From contig NZ_JAAVVC010000012.1 in the NCBI RefSeq assembly GCF_018449725.1, positions 62,001 through 126,000 on the forward strand: a stretch of 64,000 nucleotides of DNA. Direction: 5' to 3'. Origin of the DNA: Pseudomonas sp. dw_612. GTDB lineage: Bacteria; Pseudomonadota; Gammaproteobacteria; Pseudomonadales; Pseudomonadaceae. The first letter of the stretch is position 1. Every line of letters begins with the position of its first letter. Both the position numbers and the translations under genes were made by a program. Shown one piece after another: positions 47,383-55,005 of the stretch. The notes beneath the pieces are model-generated. The model was not told the DNA's origin, did no database searches, and worked only from the letters and a program-made list of their open reading frames with translations.

Positions 47383-47837
47383 TTGACTGGCCGCTCGCCG
47401 AACTGCTGCCTCACGCTGGCGACATGATCCTCATCGAGCAGATCCTGTCGTTCGATGACGAGCAGATTCACACCCGCCTCACCGTCAAGCCCGGTGGCCT
47501 GTTCAACCGGCCCGACGGCAGCCTGCCGGCCTGGGTCGGCATCGAGCTGATGGCGCAAAGCGTCGCCGCCTACGCCGGTTGTCACGCCCGCGCCCGTGGT
47601 GATGCGGTGGAGCTGGGTTTCCTGCTCGGCACCCGTAAATTCGAATGCAACGTCGAACACTTCCCCGCCGGCACCGAGCTGACCATCCACGGGTTGCGCT
47701 CCCTGGAAGACGACAGCGGCATGGGCGTGTTCGAATGCCACATCAACGCCCCCGGCATCCACGCCACCGCGCGCCTGAACGTGTACCGTCCGCCCCAGGC
47801 CGCGCAATACCTTCAAGAAATCCAAGGAGTCGAGTGA
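47379..47837 (+). CDS. Hot-dog 3-hydroxyacyl-ACP dehydratase (APE, ApeP-like)
   Basis: A 152-residue dehydratase-like protein: PLAELLPHAGDMILIEQILS, PAWVGIELMAQSVAAYAGCH (the active-site helix) and LGFLLGTRKFECNVEHFPAG. In Xenorhabdus a dehydratase of this type works as a pair with a second one (ApeI), here probably the C-terminal domain of the ligase fusion. Coupled to the ketoreductase gene, whose ATG overlaps this stop by one base. Confidence 0.88.
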   Translation: MIDWPLAELLPHAGDMILIEQILSFDDEQIHTRLTVKPGGLFNRPDGSLPAWVGIELMAQSVAAYAGCHARARGDAVELGFLLGTRKFECNVEHFPAGTELTIHGLRSLEDDSGMGVFECHINAPGIHATARLNVYRPPQAAQYLQEIQGVE

Positions 47838-48565
47838 TGACTGAATCCGTACTGGTCACCGGTTCCAGCCGTGGTATCGGCCGCGCCATCGCGTTGCGCC
47901 TAACCCAGGCCGGGCATGACATCGTGCTGCATTGCCGCAGTGGTGTGGCCGAGGCTGAAGCCGTGAAGGCCGAAGTTGAAGCACTGGGCCGCAATGCCCG
48001 CGTGCTGCAATTCGACGTCTCCGACCGCGCGAGTTGCAAAGCCATTCTCGAAGCCGACGTCGAAGCCCATGGCGCCTATTACGGCGTTGTGCTCAATGCC
48101 GGGCTGACCCGCGACGGTGCTTTTCCGGCGCTGAGCGAGGATGATTGGGATGTGGTGATGCGCACCAACCTCGACGGTTTCTACAACGTGCTGCACCCGG
48201 TGATGATGCCGATGATTCGTCGTCGCGCCGCCGGGCGGATTGTGTGCATTACCTCGGTGTCCGGGTTGATCGGCAATCGCGGGCAGGTCAACTACAGCGC
48301 CTCCAAGGCCGGGTTGATCGGCGCGGCAAAAGCATTGGCGATCGAACTGGGCAAGCGCAAGATTACCGTCAACTGTGTCGCGCCCGGCCTGATCGACACC
48401 GCCATGCTCGACGAAAACGTGCCGGTGGAAGAACTGATGAAAATGATCCCCGCACAACGCATGGGCACCCCTGAAGAGGTGGCCGGCGCGGTGAATTTCC
48501 TGATGTCGGCGGAAGCCTCGTACATCACCCGGCAGGTTCTGGCCGTCAATGGAGGCCTGTGCTGA
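47837..48565 (+). CDS. 3-oxoacyl-ACP reductase, FabG-like (APE ketoreductase)
   Basis: A 242-residue short-chain dehydrogenase. Cofactor motif VTGSSRGIGRAIALRLTQAG, NAG in GVVLNAGLTRDGAF, and the catalytic S-Y-K set with Y153 and K157 in NYSASKAGLIGAAKALAIEL. Ends QVLAVNGGLC as FabG proteins do. Reduces the beta-keto group before dehydration. ATG 47837 follows AAGGAGTCGAGTG. The longer open frame begins inside the dehydratase gene. Confidence 0.94.
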   Translation: MTESVLVTGSSRGIGRAIALRLTQAGHDIVLHCRSGVAEAEAVKAEVEALGRNARVLQFDVSDRASCKAILEADVEAHGAYYGVVLNAGLTRDGAFPALSEDDWDVVMRTNLDGFYNVLHPVMMPMIRRRAAGRIVCITSVSGLIGNRGQVNYSASKAGLIGAAKALAIELGKRKITVNCVAPGLIDTAMLDENVPVEELMKMIPAQRMGTPEEVAGAVNFLMSAEASYITRQVLAVNGGLC

Positions 48566-49791
48566 TGAAGCGCGTCGTCGTCACCGGCATGGCCGGCATC
48601 ACTTCACTGGGCAGCGATTGGGACACCATCGCCGCCAACTTCGCGGCCAACCGCAGCGGCATCCGCCGCATGGACGAGTGGGATCGGTTCACCGAGCTCA
48701 ACACCCGTCTGGCCGGCCCCATCGATGACTTCAAAGTCCCGAGCCACTGGACCCGCAAGCAACTGCGCAGCATGGGCCGCGTCTCGCGCCTGGCTGTTGG
48801 TGCTGCTGAGCAAGCGCTGGCCGACGCCGGGCTGCTGGGTGACGAATCGATCAAGGACGGACGCATGGGCGTCGCCTGCGGTTCGTCCACCGGCAGCACC
48901 GATGAGATCAAAGCGTTCGGCAACATGCTGCTCAACTCGGTGGCAGAAGGCCTGAACGCCAACTCCTACGTACGAATGATGCCGCACACCACCGCCGCGA
49001 ACATCAGCATCTTCTTCGGCCTCACCGGCCGGCTGATTCCGACGTCCAGTGCCTGCACCAGCGGCAGTCAGGGCATCGGCTACGCCTACGAATCGATCAA
49101 GTTCGGCCGCTTGCCGCTGATGCTCGCCGGCGGCGCCGAAGAGTTGTGCCCGACCGAAGCCATGGTCTTCGACGCGCTCTACGCCACCAGCCTGAAAAAC
49201 GACGCCCCGCAAACCAGCCCCCGCCCGTACGACAAGGGCCGCGACGGTCTGGTGATCGGTGAGGGTGGCGGCATGCTGGTGCTCGAAGAACTCGAACACG
49301 CCTTGGCGCGCGGTGCACACATCCACGCCGAACTCGTCGGCTTCGGCAGCAATGCCGACGGCCAGCACACCACCCGCCCCGAGCAGGCCACCATGCGCCG
49401 GGCGATGGAACTGGCCCTGGAAGACGCCGGGCTGCAACCGTCGGACATCGGCTACGTCAACGGTCACGGCACGGCGACAGAACAGGGCGATATCGCCGAA
49501 ACCCTGGCGACCAGTGCATTGTTCGGCGAGCACATGCCGATCAGCTCGCAGAAAAGCTTCCTCGGTCACACGTTAGGTGCCTGCGGTGCACTGGAGTCCT
49601 GGTTCAGCATCGAAATGATGAACCGCGACCTGTACGCGCACACGTTCAACCTCGACGAGATCGACCCGCACTGCGGCAAACTCGACTACCTGCGCGGCGA
49701 ATTCCGGCAGATGAGCAACCAATACGTCATGAACAACAACTTCGCCTTCGGCGGCGTCAACACCTCGCTGATCTTCCGCCGCTGGTCGTAA
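48565..49791 (+). CDS. Beta-ketoacyl-ACP synthase, FabF type (APE ketosynthase 2)
   Basis: A 408-residue ketosynthase. Catalytic Cys164 in IPTSSACTSGSQGIGYAYES, histidines in GYVNGHGTATEQGDIAETLA and SSQKSFLGHTLGACGALESW, and the end NNNFAFGGVNTSLIFRRWS. Together with ketosynthase 1 and the chain-length factor it gives the three KS-fold proteins characteristic of APE loci. ATG 48565 lies nine bases after GGAGG; a GTG at 48559 is the alternative. Confidence 0.94.
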   Translation: MKRVVVTGMAGITSLGSDWDTIAANFAANRSGIRRMDEWDRFTELNTRLAGPIDDFKVPSHWTRKQLRSMGRVSRLAVGAAEQALADAGLLGDESIKDGRMGVACGSSTGSTDEIKAFGNMLLNSVAEGLNANSYVRMMPHTTAANISIFFGLTGRLIPTSSACTSGSQGIGYAYESIKFGRLPLMLAGGAEELCPTEAMVFDALYATSLKNDAPQTSPRPYDKGRDGLVIGEGGGMLVLEELEHALARGAHIHAELVGFGSNADGQHTTRPEQATMRRAMELALEDAGLQPSDIGYVNGHGTATEQGDIAETLATSALFGEHMPISSQKSFLGHTLGACGALESWFSIEMMNRDLYAHTFNLDEIDPHCGKLDYLRGEFRQMSNQYVMNNNFAFGGVNTSLIFRRWS

Positions 49792-49820
49792 CCGCATTAA
49801 TCAGGGTCAAGGAGACCTCC

Positions 49821-50267
49821 ATGCACATCAAGAAAATCGCTGCCGCCGCCACCCTGCTGATCTGCGCCCTCCCGGCCGTCAGCCAGGCCCGAGACACCCC
49901 GGTGTACCTGCCCTTCGACAAAGCCGTCGCCGAAGCCACCCGCACCGGCAAAATCGATGGCAGCGTGAAGTTCTACCTGGCGGGCAACAACCCGGCCGGC
50001 AACATCACCGTCCTCAGCGCCGGTGCCGTGACCAACAAAAAAACCAACGCCTTCAACAAGTCCGACGAAGTCGCCTGCGAATGGGTCGCGCAATCGGCCA
50101 TCATCAGCTTGTTCCAGGCCGCCAAGAGCGCCGGGGCGAATGCGGTGACCAACATTGTCAGCTTCTACAAAAGCAACGAGCGCAAGGATGCCAAGAACTA
50201 TGAGTGCCACGCCGGGGCGATCATGGCGGGTGTTGCGTTGAAAGGAGATTTGGCGAAGGTTCAGTAA
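49821..50267 (+). CDS. Small exported protein of APE clusters (often labelled excinuclease-like)
   Basis: A 148-residue protein with signal peptide (MHIKKIAAAATLLICALPAV, cleavage about SQA/RD). The mature part (EWVAQSAIISLFQAAKSAGA, NAVTNIVSFYKSNERKDAKN) is conserved at the end of APE loci, where automatic labels call it an excinuclease subunit without good reason. Two cysteines (in EVACEW and NYECHAG) could form a disulfide. It starts 29 bases after ketosynthase 2, with AAGGAGACC before the ATG, and is the likely last gene of the operon. Function unknown. Confidence 0.85.
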   Translation: MHIKKIAAAATLLICALPAVSQARDTPVYLPFDKAVAEATRTGKIDGSVKFYLAGNNPAGNITVLSAGAVTNKKTNAFNKSDEVACEWVAQSAIISLFQAAKSAGANAVTNIVSFYKSNERKDAKNYECHAGAIMAGVALKGDLAKVQ

Positions 50268-50294
50268 GGACCTTGCTGCCCATTGAGGCAATCC

Positions 50295-50406
50295 TGTGGC
50301 GAGAGAGCTTGCTCGCGCTGGGCTGCGCAGCGGCCCCAAACTCTGACATTCACTGAAGATTTTGTGAGTGCTACGCACTCAAGCGGGAGCAAGCTCCCTC
50401 GCCACA
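50295..50406. repeat. Inverted-repeat element, family 3 (TGTGGCGAG...CTCGCCACA)
   Basis: TGTGGCGAGAGAGCTTGCTC is answered by GGGAGCAAGCTCCCTCGCCA about 70 bases later. A further REP variant, commonly intergenic in this genus. It occupies part of the 324-base gap after the APE operon. Confidence 0.82.
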
Positions 50407-50412
50407 ATTGAT

Positions 50413-50460
50413 CGTTCCCACGCTCCGCGTGGGAATGCAGCCGGGACGCTCTGCGTCCCC
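50413..50460. repeat. Partial repeat, family 4 (GTTCCCACGCTCCGCGTGGGAA)
   Basis: A short hairpin (TTCCCACGC/GCGTGGGAA) followed by a second one, GGGACGCTCTGCGTCCC. It is one half of the element that is complete at 53199-53289. Confidence 0.8.
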
Positions 50461-50591
50461 TGCCCTGCGCCCCCTCCGGCAACAATATGAAATAGGAAAT
50501 TTCAGCGCCTCATTTGGGAAACGTCCTAACGCCAACATCTGATCCTGCCGAGTAGGTTCGAGTCTCCTCAGATTCATACAGAAAAGCATCA

Positions 50592-51932
50592 ATGGCGCGC
50601 GACAAGGACATCCCCCAAGTCTGGGAAAGTGGAACGGGTGGCGGTGGCAGCGGAATCGGAATTCGCTACCTGCGAGACATGACCTCGACCGAACTGGCCG
50701 AACGTGACGCCAGACAAAAATCCTACGAGGCAATGCTCGCCAGACAACAGGCGTATGAAGACCGCTTTTTCCGGCAATCCGAAAAACGCAAAAAAACCGC
50801 TATCAACGGCTGCGTGTTCGCCAAAAGCTGCAATCTCCCTGACGGCGTCATCAACCACAACAATCCCGCCGGTTTCGTCCCGCTCGAAAAGCTCGCCAAC
50901 TACGGATCGTGGGCTGTACTGGGCACCGACGGGGCGATTACCGCAGAAGGTCTGCCGCTCAAATGGGTCGCAGGCTCTGCAACGGGCAGCGCAATCGCCC
51001 AACGCCTCGGCGGTTCTCTTGCGCTCTCTTTGCTGGAAGGCTCAGCCGCCGTGGCAGCGGGCGCAGCGGTCGGAACCGTTGCACTACTGATGCCGAACAC
51101 CAGCCTTTCGCCGGACAGCGCCTTCTACAAAAACGAGCAATACGCCGAGTTGAAAGCGGGGCGAACCCGAGTCCGCATCAATACGAAAACACTGCCTGAT
51201 GGTTCAGTCAGCGCTTACGGCTTCTACACCGGCGGGAAAAAAGAGTGGGAGTTTGTCCGGGTCATCGCAGCCAAAAAGAAAGGCGAAAAGTGTGTTGCCG
51301 ACATTGGCAATGGAATTGGCCTGACCTGGACACCTGCGGCGAATCCTGATGAGGTCTTGGGCATTCCCGCCCTGAAAGGTGCTCCTTCGTTGCCGACCGT
51401 GTGGGTGTATCCGCCCACTGAGCAAGCCAACAAAATACTGAAAAACCCAGAGCATCCGCCTGAATATCAGGACGCGATTATCTGGTTTCCGGAGAATCCG
51501 GGGCTTGCGCCGATTTATATCGCGCTCAGTGCCCGGCATGAATCCGGCGTCGTTACAGGTGTTGGGGAGGATGGTTCTGGGGTTTGGCTTGCTGGGGCGA
51601 GTACTGGGTTAGGGGCTCCTATTCCAACGCGGATAGCTGACCAGCTAAGAGGGCAAACTTTTAGAGACTTCAAAGCTTTCAGAGCTGCATTTTGGACTGC
51701 TGTGGGAAATGATCATGAGCTACTTAATGAGTTCAAGTCGACCAACAAAATTAAACTCTTGAACGGTAGAGCCCCTTTTGCTCAGCGAGCGGAACACAAC
51801 GGGGAAAACGCTCGCTACGAAATACATCACGTTATTCCCATCCGTAATGGCGGTGCGGTTTATGATGTGGACAACCTATCAATAGTTACACCAAAACGGC
51901 ACGTAGAAATCCATAGAGATGATAGACAATGA
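50592..51932 (+). CDS. DNase bacteriocin, S-type pyocin/colicin E family (HNH), short N-terminus
   Basis: A 446-residue killer protein. Residues ~150-330 match the pyocin S translocation domain (RVRINTKTLPDGSVSAYGFY, PTVWVYPPTEQANKILKNPE, IWFPENPGLAPIYIALS). The last ~110 residues are a colicin E9/pyocin AP41-type HNH nuclease: RIADQLRGQTFRDFKAFRAA and RYEIHHVIPIRNGGAVYDVD ending HVEIH. The N-terminus is only ~140 residues with a Gly-rich start (ESGTGGGGSGIGIRYL), too short for a normal receptor-binding domain. From about 51590 base composition changes sharply to AT-rich, so the nuclease and immunity were probably swapped in as a module. No convincing PrtN P-box was seen upstream. Confidence 0.88.
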   Translation: MARDKDIPQVWESGTGGGGSGIGIRYLRDMTSTELAERDARQKSYEAMLARQQAYEDRFFRQSEKRKKTAINGCVFAKSCNLPDGVINHNNPAGFVPLEKLANYGSWAVLGTDGAITAEGLPLKWVAGSATGSAIAQRLGGSLALSLLEGSAAVAAGAAVGTVALLMPNTSLSPDSAFYKNEQYAELKAGRTRVRINTKTLPDGSVSAYGFYTGGKKEWEFVRVIAAKKKGEKCVADIGNGIGLTWTPAANPDEVLGIPALKGAPSLPTVWVYPPTEQANKILKNPEHPPEYQDAIIWFPENPGLAPIYIALSARHESGVVTGVGEDGSGVWLAGASTGLGAPIPTRIADQLRGQTFRDFKAFRAAFWTAVGNDHELLNEFKSTNKIKLLNGRAPFAQRAEHNGENARYEIHHVIPIRNGGAVYDVDNLSIVTPKRHVEIHRDDRQ

Positions 51933-52186
51933 CCCTGAAAAGCTGCATTTCAGATTACACAGAAGAAGAATTCGTCAGGTTGCTGACGCGTATCATAGAG
52001 AGCAATGAAAGCGAAGAAGAAGAAAACAAGCTTGTGCATCACTTTAACACCATATGCGAACACCCTACTGGTTCCGACTTGATCTTCTATCCGGAAGAAG
52101 ATGCTGACGATTCTGCACAAGGGATAACTAGAACTATCAAGGAATGGCGTGCTGCTCAGGGATTGCCGGGGTTCAAAGAAGGCTGA
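51929..52186 (+). CDS. DNase colicin/pyocin immunity protein
   Basis: An 85-residue acidic protein of the colicin E7/E9 immunity family: ISDYTEEEFVRLLTRIIESN, NTICEHPTGSDLIFYPEEDA and TRTIKEWRAAQGLPGFK. The segment EHPTGSDLIFYP carries the conserved tyrosine-containing surface that blocks the HNH nuclease. ATG overlaps the bacteriocin stop (ATGA), so the two are coupled. AT-rich like the nuclease part. Confidence 0.95.
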   Translation: MTLKSCISDYTEEEFVRLLTRIIESNESEEEENKLVHHFNTICEHPTGSDLIFYPEEDADDSAQGITRTIKEWRAAQGLPGFKEG

Positions 52187-52456
52187 TTCATTGGGCAAAA
52201 CTGAAACACAGTAAAGCAGAGTACCCAATTTCGGAAACGTCCCACAGCCAGAATCTTAGCTTCGCGCTACGGTCACGACCCCGGGCTCTCACGGCCAATG
52301 CTTTGAGCGTTGCGCGTTCAAGCGGGAACAAATGCCTTCGCCACAACGACCCTTTATCTCAGCTCACCGGCTATTCAGATAGCTCACGCTTCCCTGCAGG
52401 CCATTCGACGCAGAACACAGCAAAACCGGAAGATTTCCCTACAAGGAGCAGTAAGC

Positions 52457-53143
52457 ATGTTGAAATCCATCATTCCCTTGATCTTGGCTGCAGCCGTTTG
52501 TGGTGCGCAGGCGGATGTTCAAGTCCTGGTAATGCCGATACCCGAGCAGTTGCAACCCCTGAAGCCCATCGAGGTTGCGGAGAGCGACTTGGAGAAGCGA
52601 AAGCGGCTCGACCGAATCGATTCGGTAGTCCAACGCTTCAAACTTAATAAGGACGAGAAGTTTATTTACACGAGTGAAAAAAGCCCTAGCATGTTCCTCG
52701 GGCATTTGAGTGTCGTCTACAAGGTTTATCCAGAAGAAACGCAGTTGAAGGTGATTAAATTCAATATGCGAAACGGGGAAGCCTATCTATTTTCTGTTAA
52801 TTCCGAAGACATCCAACCCTATACGCATTTCATAACGAGTTCGCTTGATACCCGAGTTGTCAGCGATGTCCTGAGACCAGGCGCATCAGCGGCTAAATCC
52901 AAGGAACATTACAAAGACTGGTACGACACTTATCAGTCATCTCGAGCGAAACTCGCTCGAAAAATTGTGGCAAGTAATACCTGTGAAACAGTTACGAGTG
53001 TCGACTTCTACAGTCTCAACGGCGGGCAGTTCACTGCGTTTTGCGGAAATGGCATGGAGTTTAGTCAAACCCAAGCAGAGATTGAGTCCGAGCAGCCAAT
53101 AGACCCGACTATAAAAAAATGGGTGGTCAAACGGCCCCAGTGA
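52457..53143 (+). CDS. Exported protein of unknown function (228 aa)
   Basis: Signal peptide MLKSIIPLILAAAVCGAQA followed by a 209-residue mature domain with no family I recognise. Seen: a charged stretch (VAESDLEKRKRLDRIDSVVQ), VYKVYPEETQLKVIKFNM, and two cysteines near the end (NTCETVTSVDFY, AFCGNG). AAGGAG lies eight bases before ATG 52457. It follows the immunity gene by 270 bases that hold only a decayed REP fragment and a TTTCGGAAACGTCCCACAG motif. Lower GC than the core genes suggests recent arrival. Confidence 0.8.
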   Translation: MLKSIIPLILAAAVCGAQADVQVLVMPIPEQLQPLKPIEVAESDLEKRKRLDRIDSVVQRFKLNKDEKFIYTSEKSPSMFLGHLSVVYKVYPEETQLKVIKFNMRNGEAYLFSVNSEDIQPYTHFITSSLDTRVVSDVLRPGASAAKSKEHYKDWYDTYQSSRAKLARKIVASNTCETVTSVDFYSLNGGQFTAFCGNGMEFSQTQAEIESEQPIDPTIKKWVVKRPQ

Positions 53144-53198
53144 TTTCAGGTCACGGTCTGCTCTTGGGTATCGGGGGCGTGTCAGTGAATGCCAAAAG

Positions 53199-53289
53199 CG
53201 TGGGAATGCAGCCCGGGACGCTCCGCGTCCCTGCCGAAGCGGACGCAGAGCGTCCATTGAGGCATTCCCACGCAGGAGCGTGGGAACGA
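53199..53289. repeat. Inverted-repeat element, family 4 (complete)
   Basis: GCGTGGGAATGCAGCCCGGG with GACGCTCCGCGTCCC on the left is mirrored by GGACGCAGAGCGTCC and CATTCCCACGCAGGAGCGTG on the right. It lies between the convergent ends of the exported-protein and DUF3077-like genes and could stop transcription from both. Confidence 0.85.
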
Positions 53290-53304
53290 TCATCTCCGTA
53301 GATT

Positions 53305-53634
53305 TCAAGGTGAGTCGAAGTTGTCCAGCACCCGATTCACCGCCAGCTCTCCAAGCATGATCGACTGCTGAATTCCAAGCAGTGTGTTGCACTGCGATCC
53401 TTCCAGAAACCTCACGAAATCACTCGCCATGACATTCGCTGATGCCAGCGATTCACAGGCGTATTCCAGCAAGGTCCGGTTGTCGATATCCGGGGCGATG
53501 AGGACGATGTTGCTGGGTTTTCGCTTGTAGATGGGCGCTACGTTGTCGGCGGACTGATTGAGCGTTTCTGCGCCCGGGGACGTATCGCGAGATGCCGAAT
53601 CACTATCCGGCGGGTTTGGTGTGTCCTTGAACAT
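53305..53634 (-). CDS. Small DUF3077/DUF6124-like protein
   Basis: A 109-residue protein starting MFKDTPNPPDSDSASRDTSP, the N-terminus typical of a small family abundant in P. fluorescens-group genomes. A C-terminal helical part reads LLEYACESLASANVMASDFV and QSIMLGELAVNRVLDN. Function unknown. AGGA lies ten bases before ATG 53634; an in-frame ATG at 53643 is possible. The 350 bases upstream, to the LysR gene, hold no gene that I can see. Confidence 0.8.
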   Translation of the reverse strand: MFKDTPNPPDSDSASRDTSPGAETLNQSADNVAPIYKRKPSNIVLIAPDIDNRTLLEYACESLASANVMASDFVRFLEGSQCNTLLGIQQSIMLGELAVNRVLDNFDSP

Positions 53635-53984
53635 AATCGTCATTTCCTGATGTGGTGCCGCCATTCCATCGCTACTAATACGAAGGGGTGGCGGCTGTAC
53701 GCAGGTTAGTAGACCGGGGAAACGAAGAAAGCCGGCGCGCCCGAGGGCGCCCTACGCACAACCACCATCAAGAACAGGCATAGGAATACCTGATTGACGG
53801 ACACTTATGCGATCTTCAAATACCACGAGCTACTAAACCCGATCACTGATGAGCAGTGACGCGAATCAAGTTATCGATGGACTCAAAAGCGCACAAGGGG
53901 ACGGATTCTGGGTTAGTCGTAGCCTCCGTCGCAAGGTGTTGTAGTCTTCCGGAATATAGCTTCGGAAATGTCCCACAGAGGACC

Positions 53985-54887
53985 TCACGATTTCAGCGGT
54001 TCAACCTTCCTCGTCAACAACTCCACAAACGCCTTTGCCATCGGCGATTTCTGATCCTTGCGTTGCACCAGCCACACCGCCGACACCGCTTCCGGATCCA
54101 GCAATGGCCGATAGACCACGCCATCAATCCTCATCCGCTGGTACGACGCCGGCAACACCGACACCCCCAACCCCGCCGCCACCAACCCGATGATGGTCAT
54201 CGCCTCACCCGCCTCTTGGGCGAAATGCGGGCTAAACCCGGCATCCCGCGCCAACGTCAGTAATTGGGCGTACAGACCACTGCCATAACTGCGTGGGAAA
54301 AAGACGAATGGTTCGAGGGCCAGAGCTGAAAGAAACAGACCTTCTTCGCTGCCATTGACCAGCGGATGCTTGGAGCTAAGCACGGCCACCAATGGCTCGC
54401 GCATCAATTCCACGACGCTGAGGGAATCCGGCAAACCGAGCGGCCGCATGATGCCGACTTCGATCGATTCATCGACCAGTGCGTCGGCCACTTGGGTGCT
54501 GCTCATCTCCCGCAGGTTCAGGTGCACGGCCGGGAAGCGCTGGCGAAACGAGAAGATTGCCTGAGGGATGGTCGAGTTGAACGGTGCCGACGAGGTGAAG
54601 CCGATCTTCAGTTCACCCAACTCGCCCAGTTGCGCACGCCGGGCAACATCCGCCGCTTTATCGACCTGGGCCAGCGCCAGCCGCGCCTCTTGCAGAAACA
54701 ATCGGCCGGCCTCGCTGAGTTCGACCCGACGATTGGTCCGCTCGAATAACCGTGCGCCCACCTCAGCTTCCAGCGCCTGAATCTGCTGGCTCAGCGGCGG
54801 TTGGGAGATGCCCAGCACCTGGGCGGCGCGGCCAAAGTGCAGTTCTTCGGCGACGGCGATGAAGTAGCGCAGGTGGCGCAATTCCAT
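53985..54887 (-). CDS. LysR-family transcriptional regulator
   Basis: A 300-residue regulator. N-terminal winged helix (MELRHLRYFIAVAEELHFGR, AAQVLGISQPPLSQQIQALE, LFERTNRRVELSEAGRLFL) and a substrate-binding effector domain (ELKIGFTSSAPFNSTIPQAI, VAAGLGVSVLPASYQRM). GGAG precedes ATG 54887. Divergent from the MFS gene, which it very probably controls from the shared ~120-base region; AATATATTGGATTGAATCG there is a possible site but not a clear T-N11-A palindrome. Inducer unknown. Confidence 0.93.
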   Translation of the reverse strand: MELRHLRYFIAVAEELHFGRAAQVLGISQPPLSQQIQALEAEVGARLFERTNRRVELSEAGRLFLQEARLALAQVDKAADVARRAQLGELGELKIGFTSSAPFNSTIPQAIFSFRQRFPAVHLNLREMSSTQVADALVDESIEVGIMRPLGLPDSLSVVELMREPLVAVLSSKHPLVNGSEEGLFLSALALEPFVFFPRSYGSGLYAQLLTLARDAGFSPHFAQEAGEAMTIIGLVAAGLGVSVLPASYQRMRIDGVVYRPLLDPEAVSAVWLVQRKDQKSPMAKAFVELLTRKVEPLKS

Positions 54888-55005
54888 GAAAACTCCATTA
54901 GGTCGTAAAACCTCTTAAACAGGTCGAATAATATATTGGATTGAATCGTTAGGCAGCTATATGCTTTTTTCATTGCCTGACCGGCTGCGCCCTCCGAGGT
55001 CCGAA

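Noticed and set aside
50480..50591. PrtN P-box (pyocin activator site) before the bacteriocin gene
   Set aside because: No repeated ATTGNNGT-type motif was found at suitable distance.
53878..53935. Insertion-sequence remnant suggested by GGGGACGGATT
   Set aside because: Similar strings flank REP-associated elements in other genomes, but no inverted repeat or transposase fragment could be seen.
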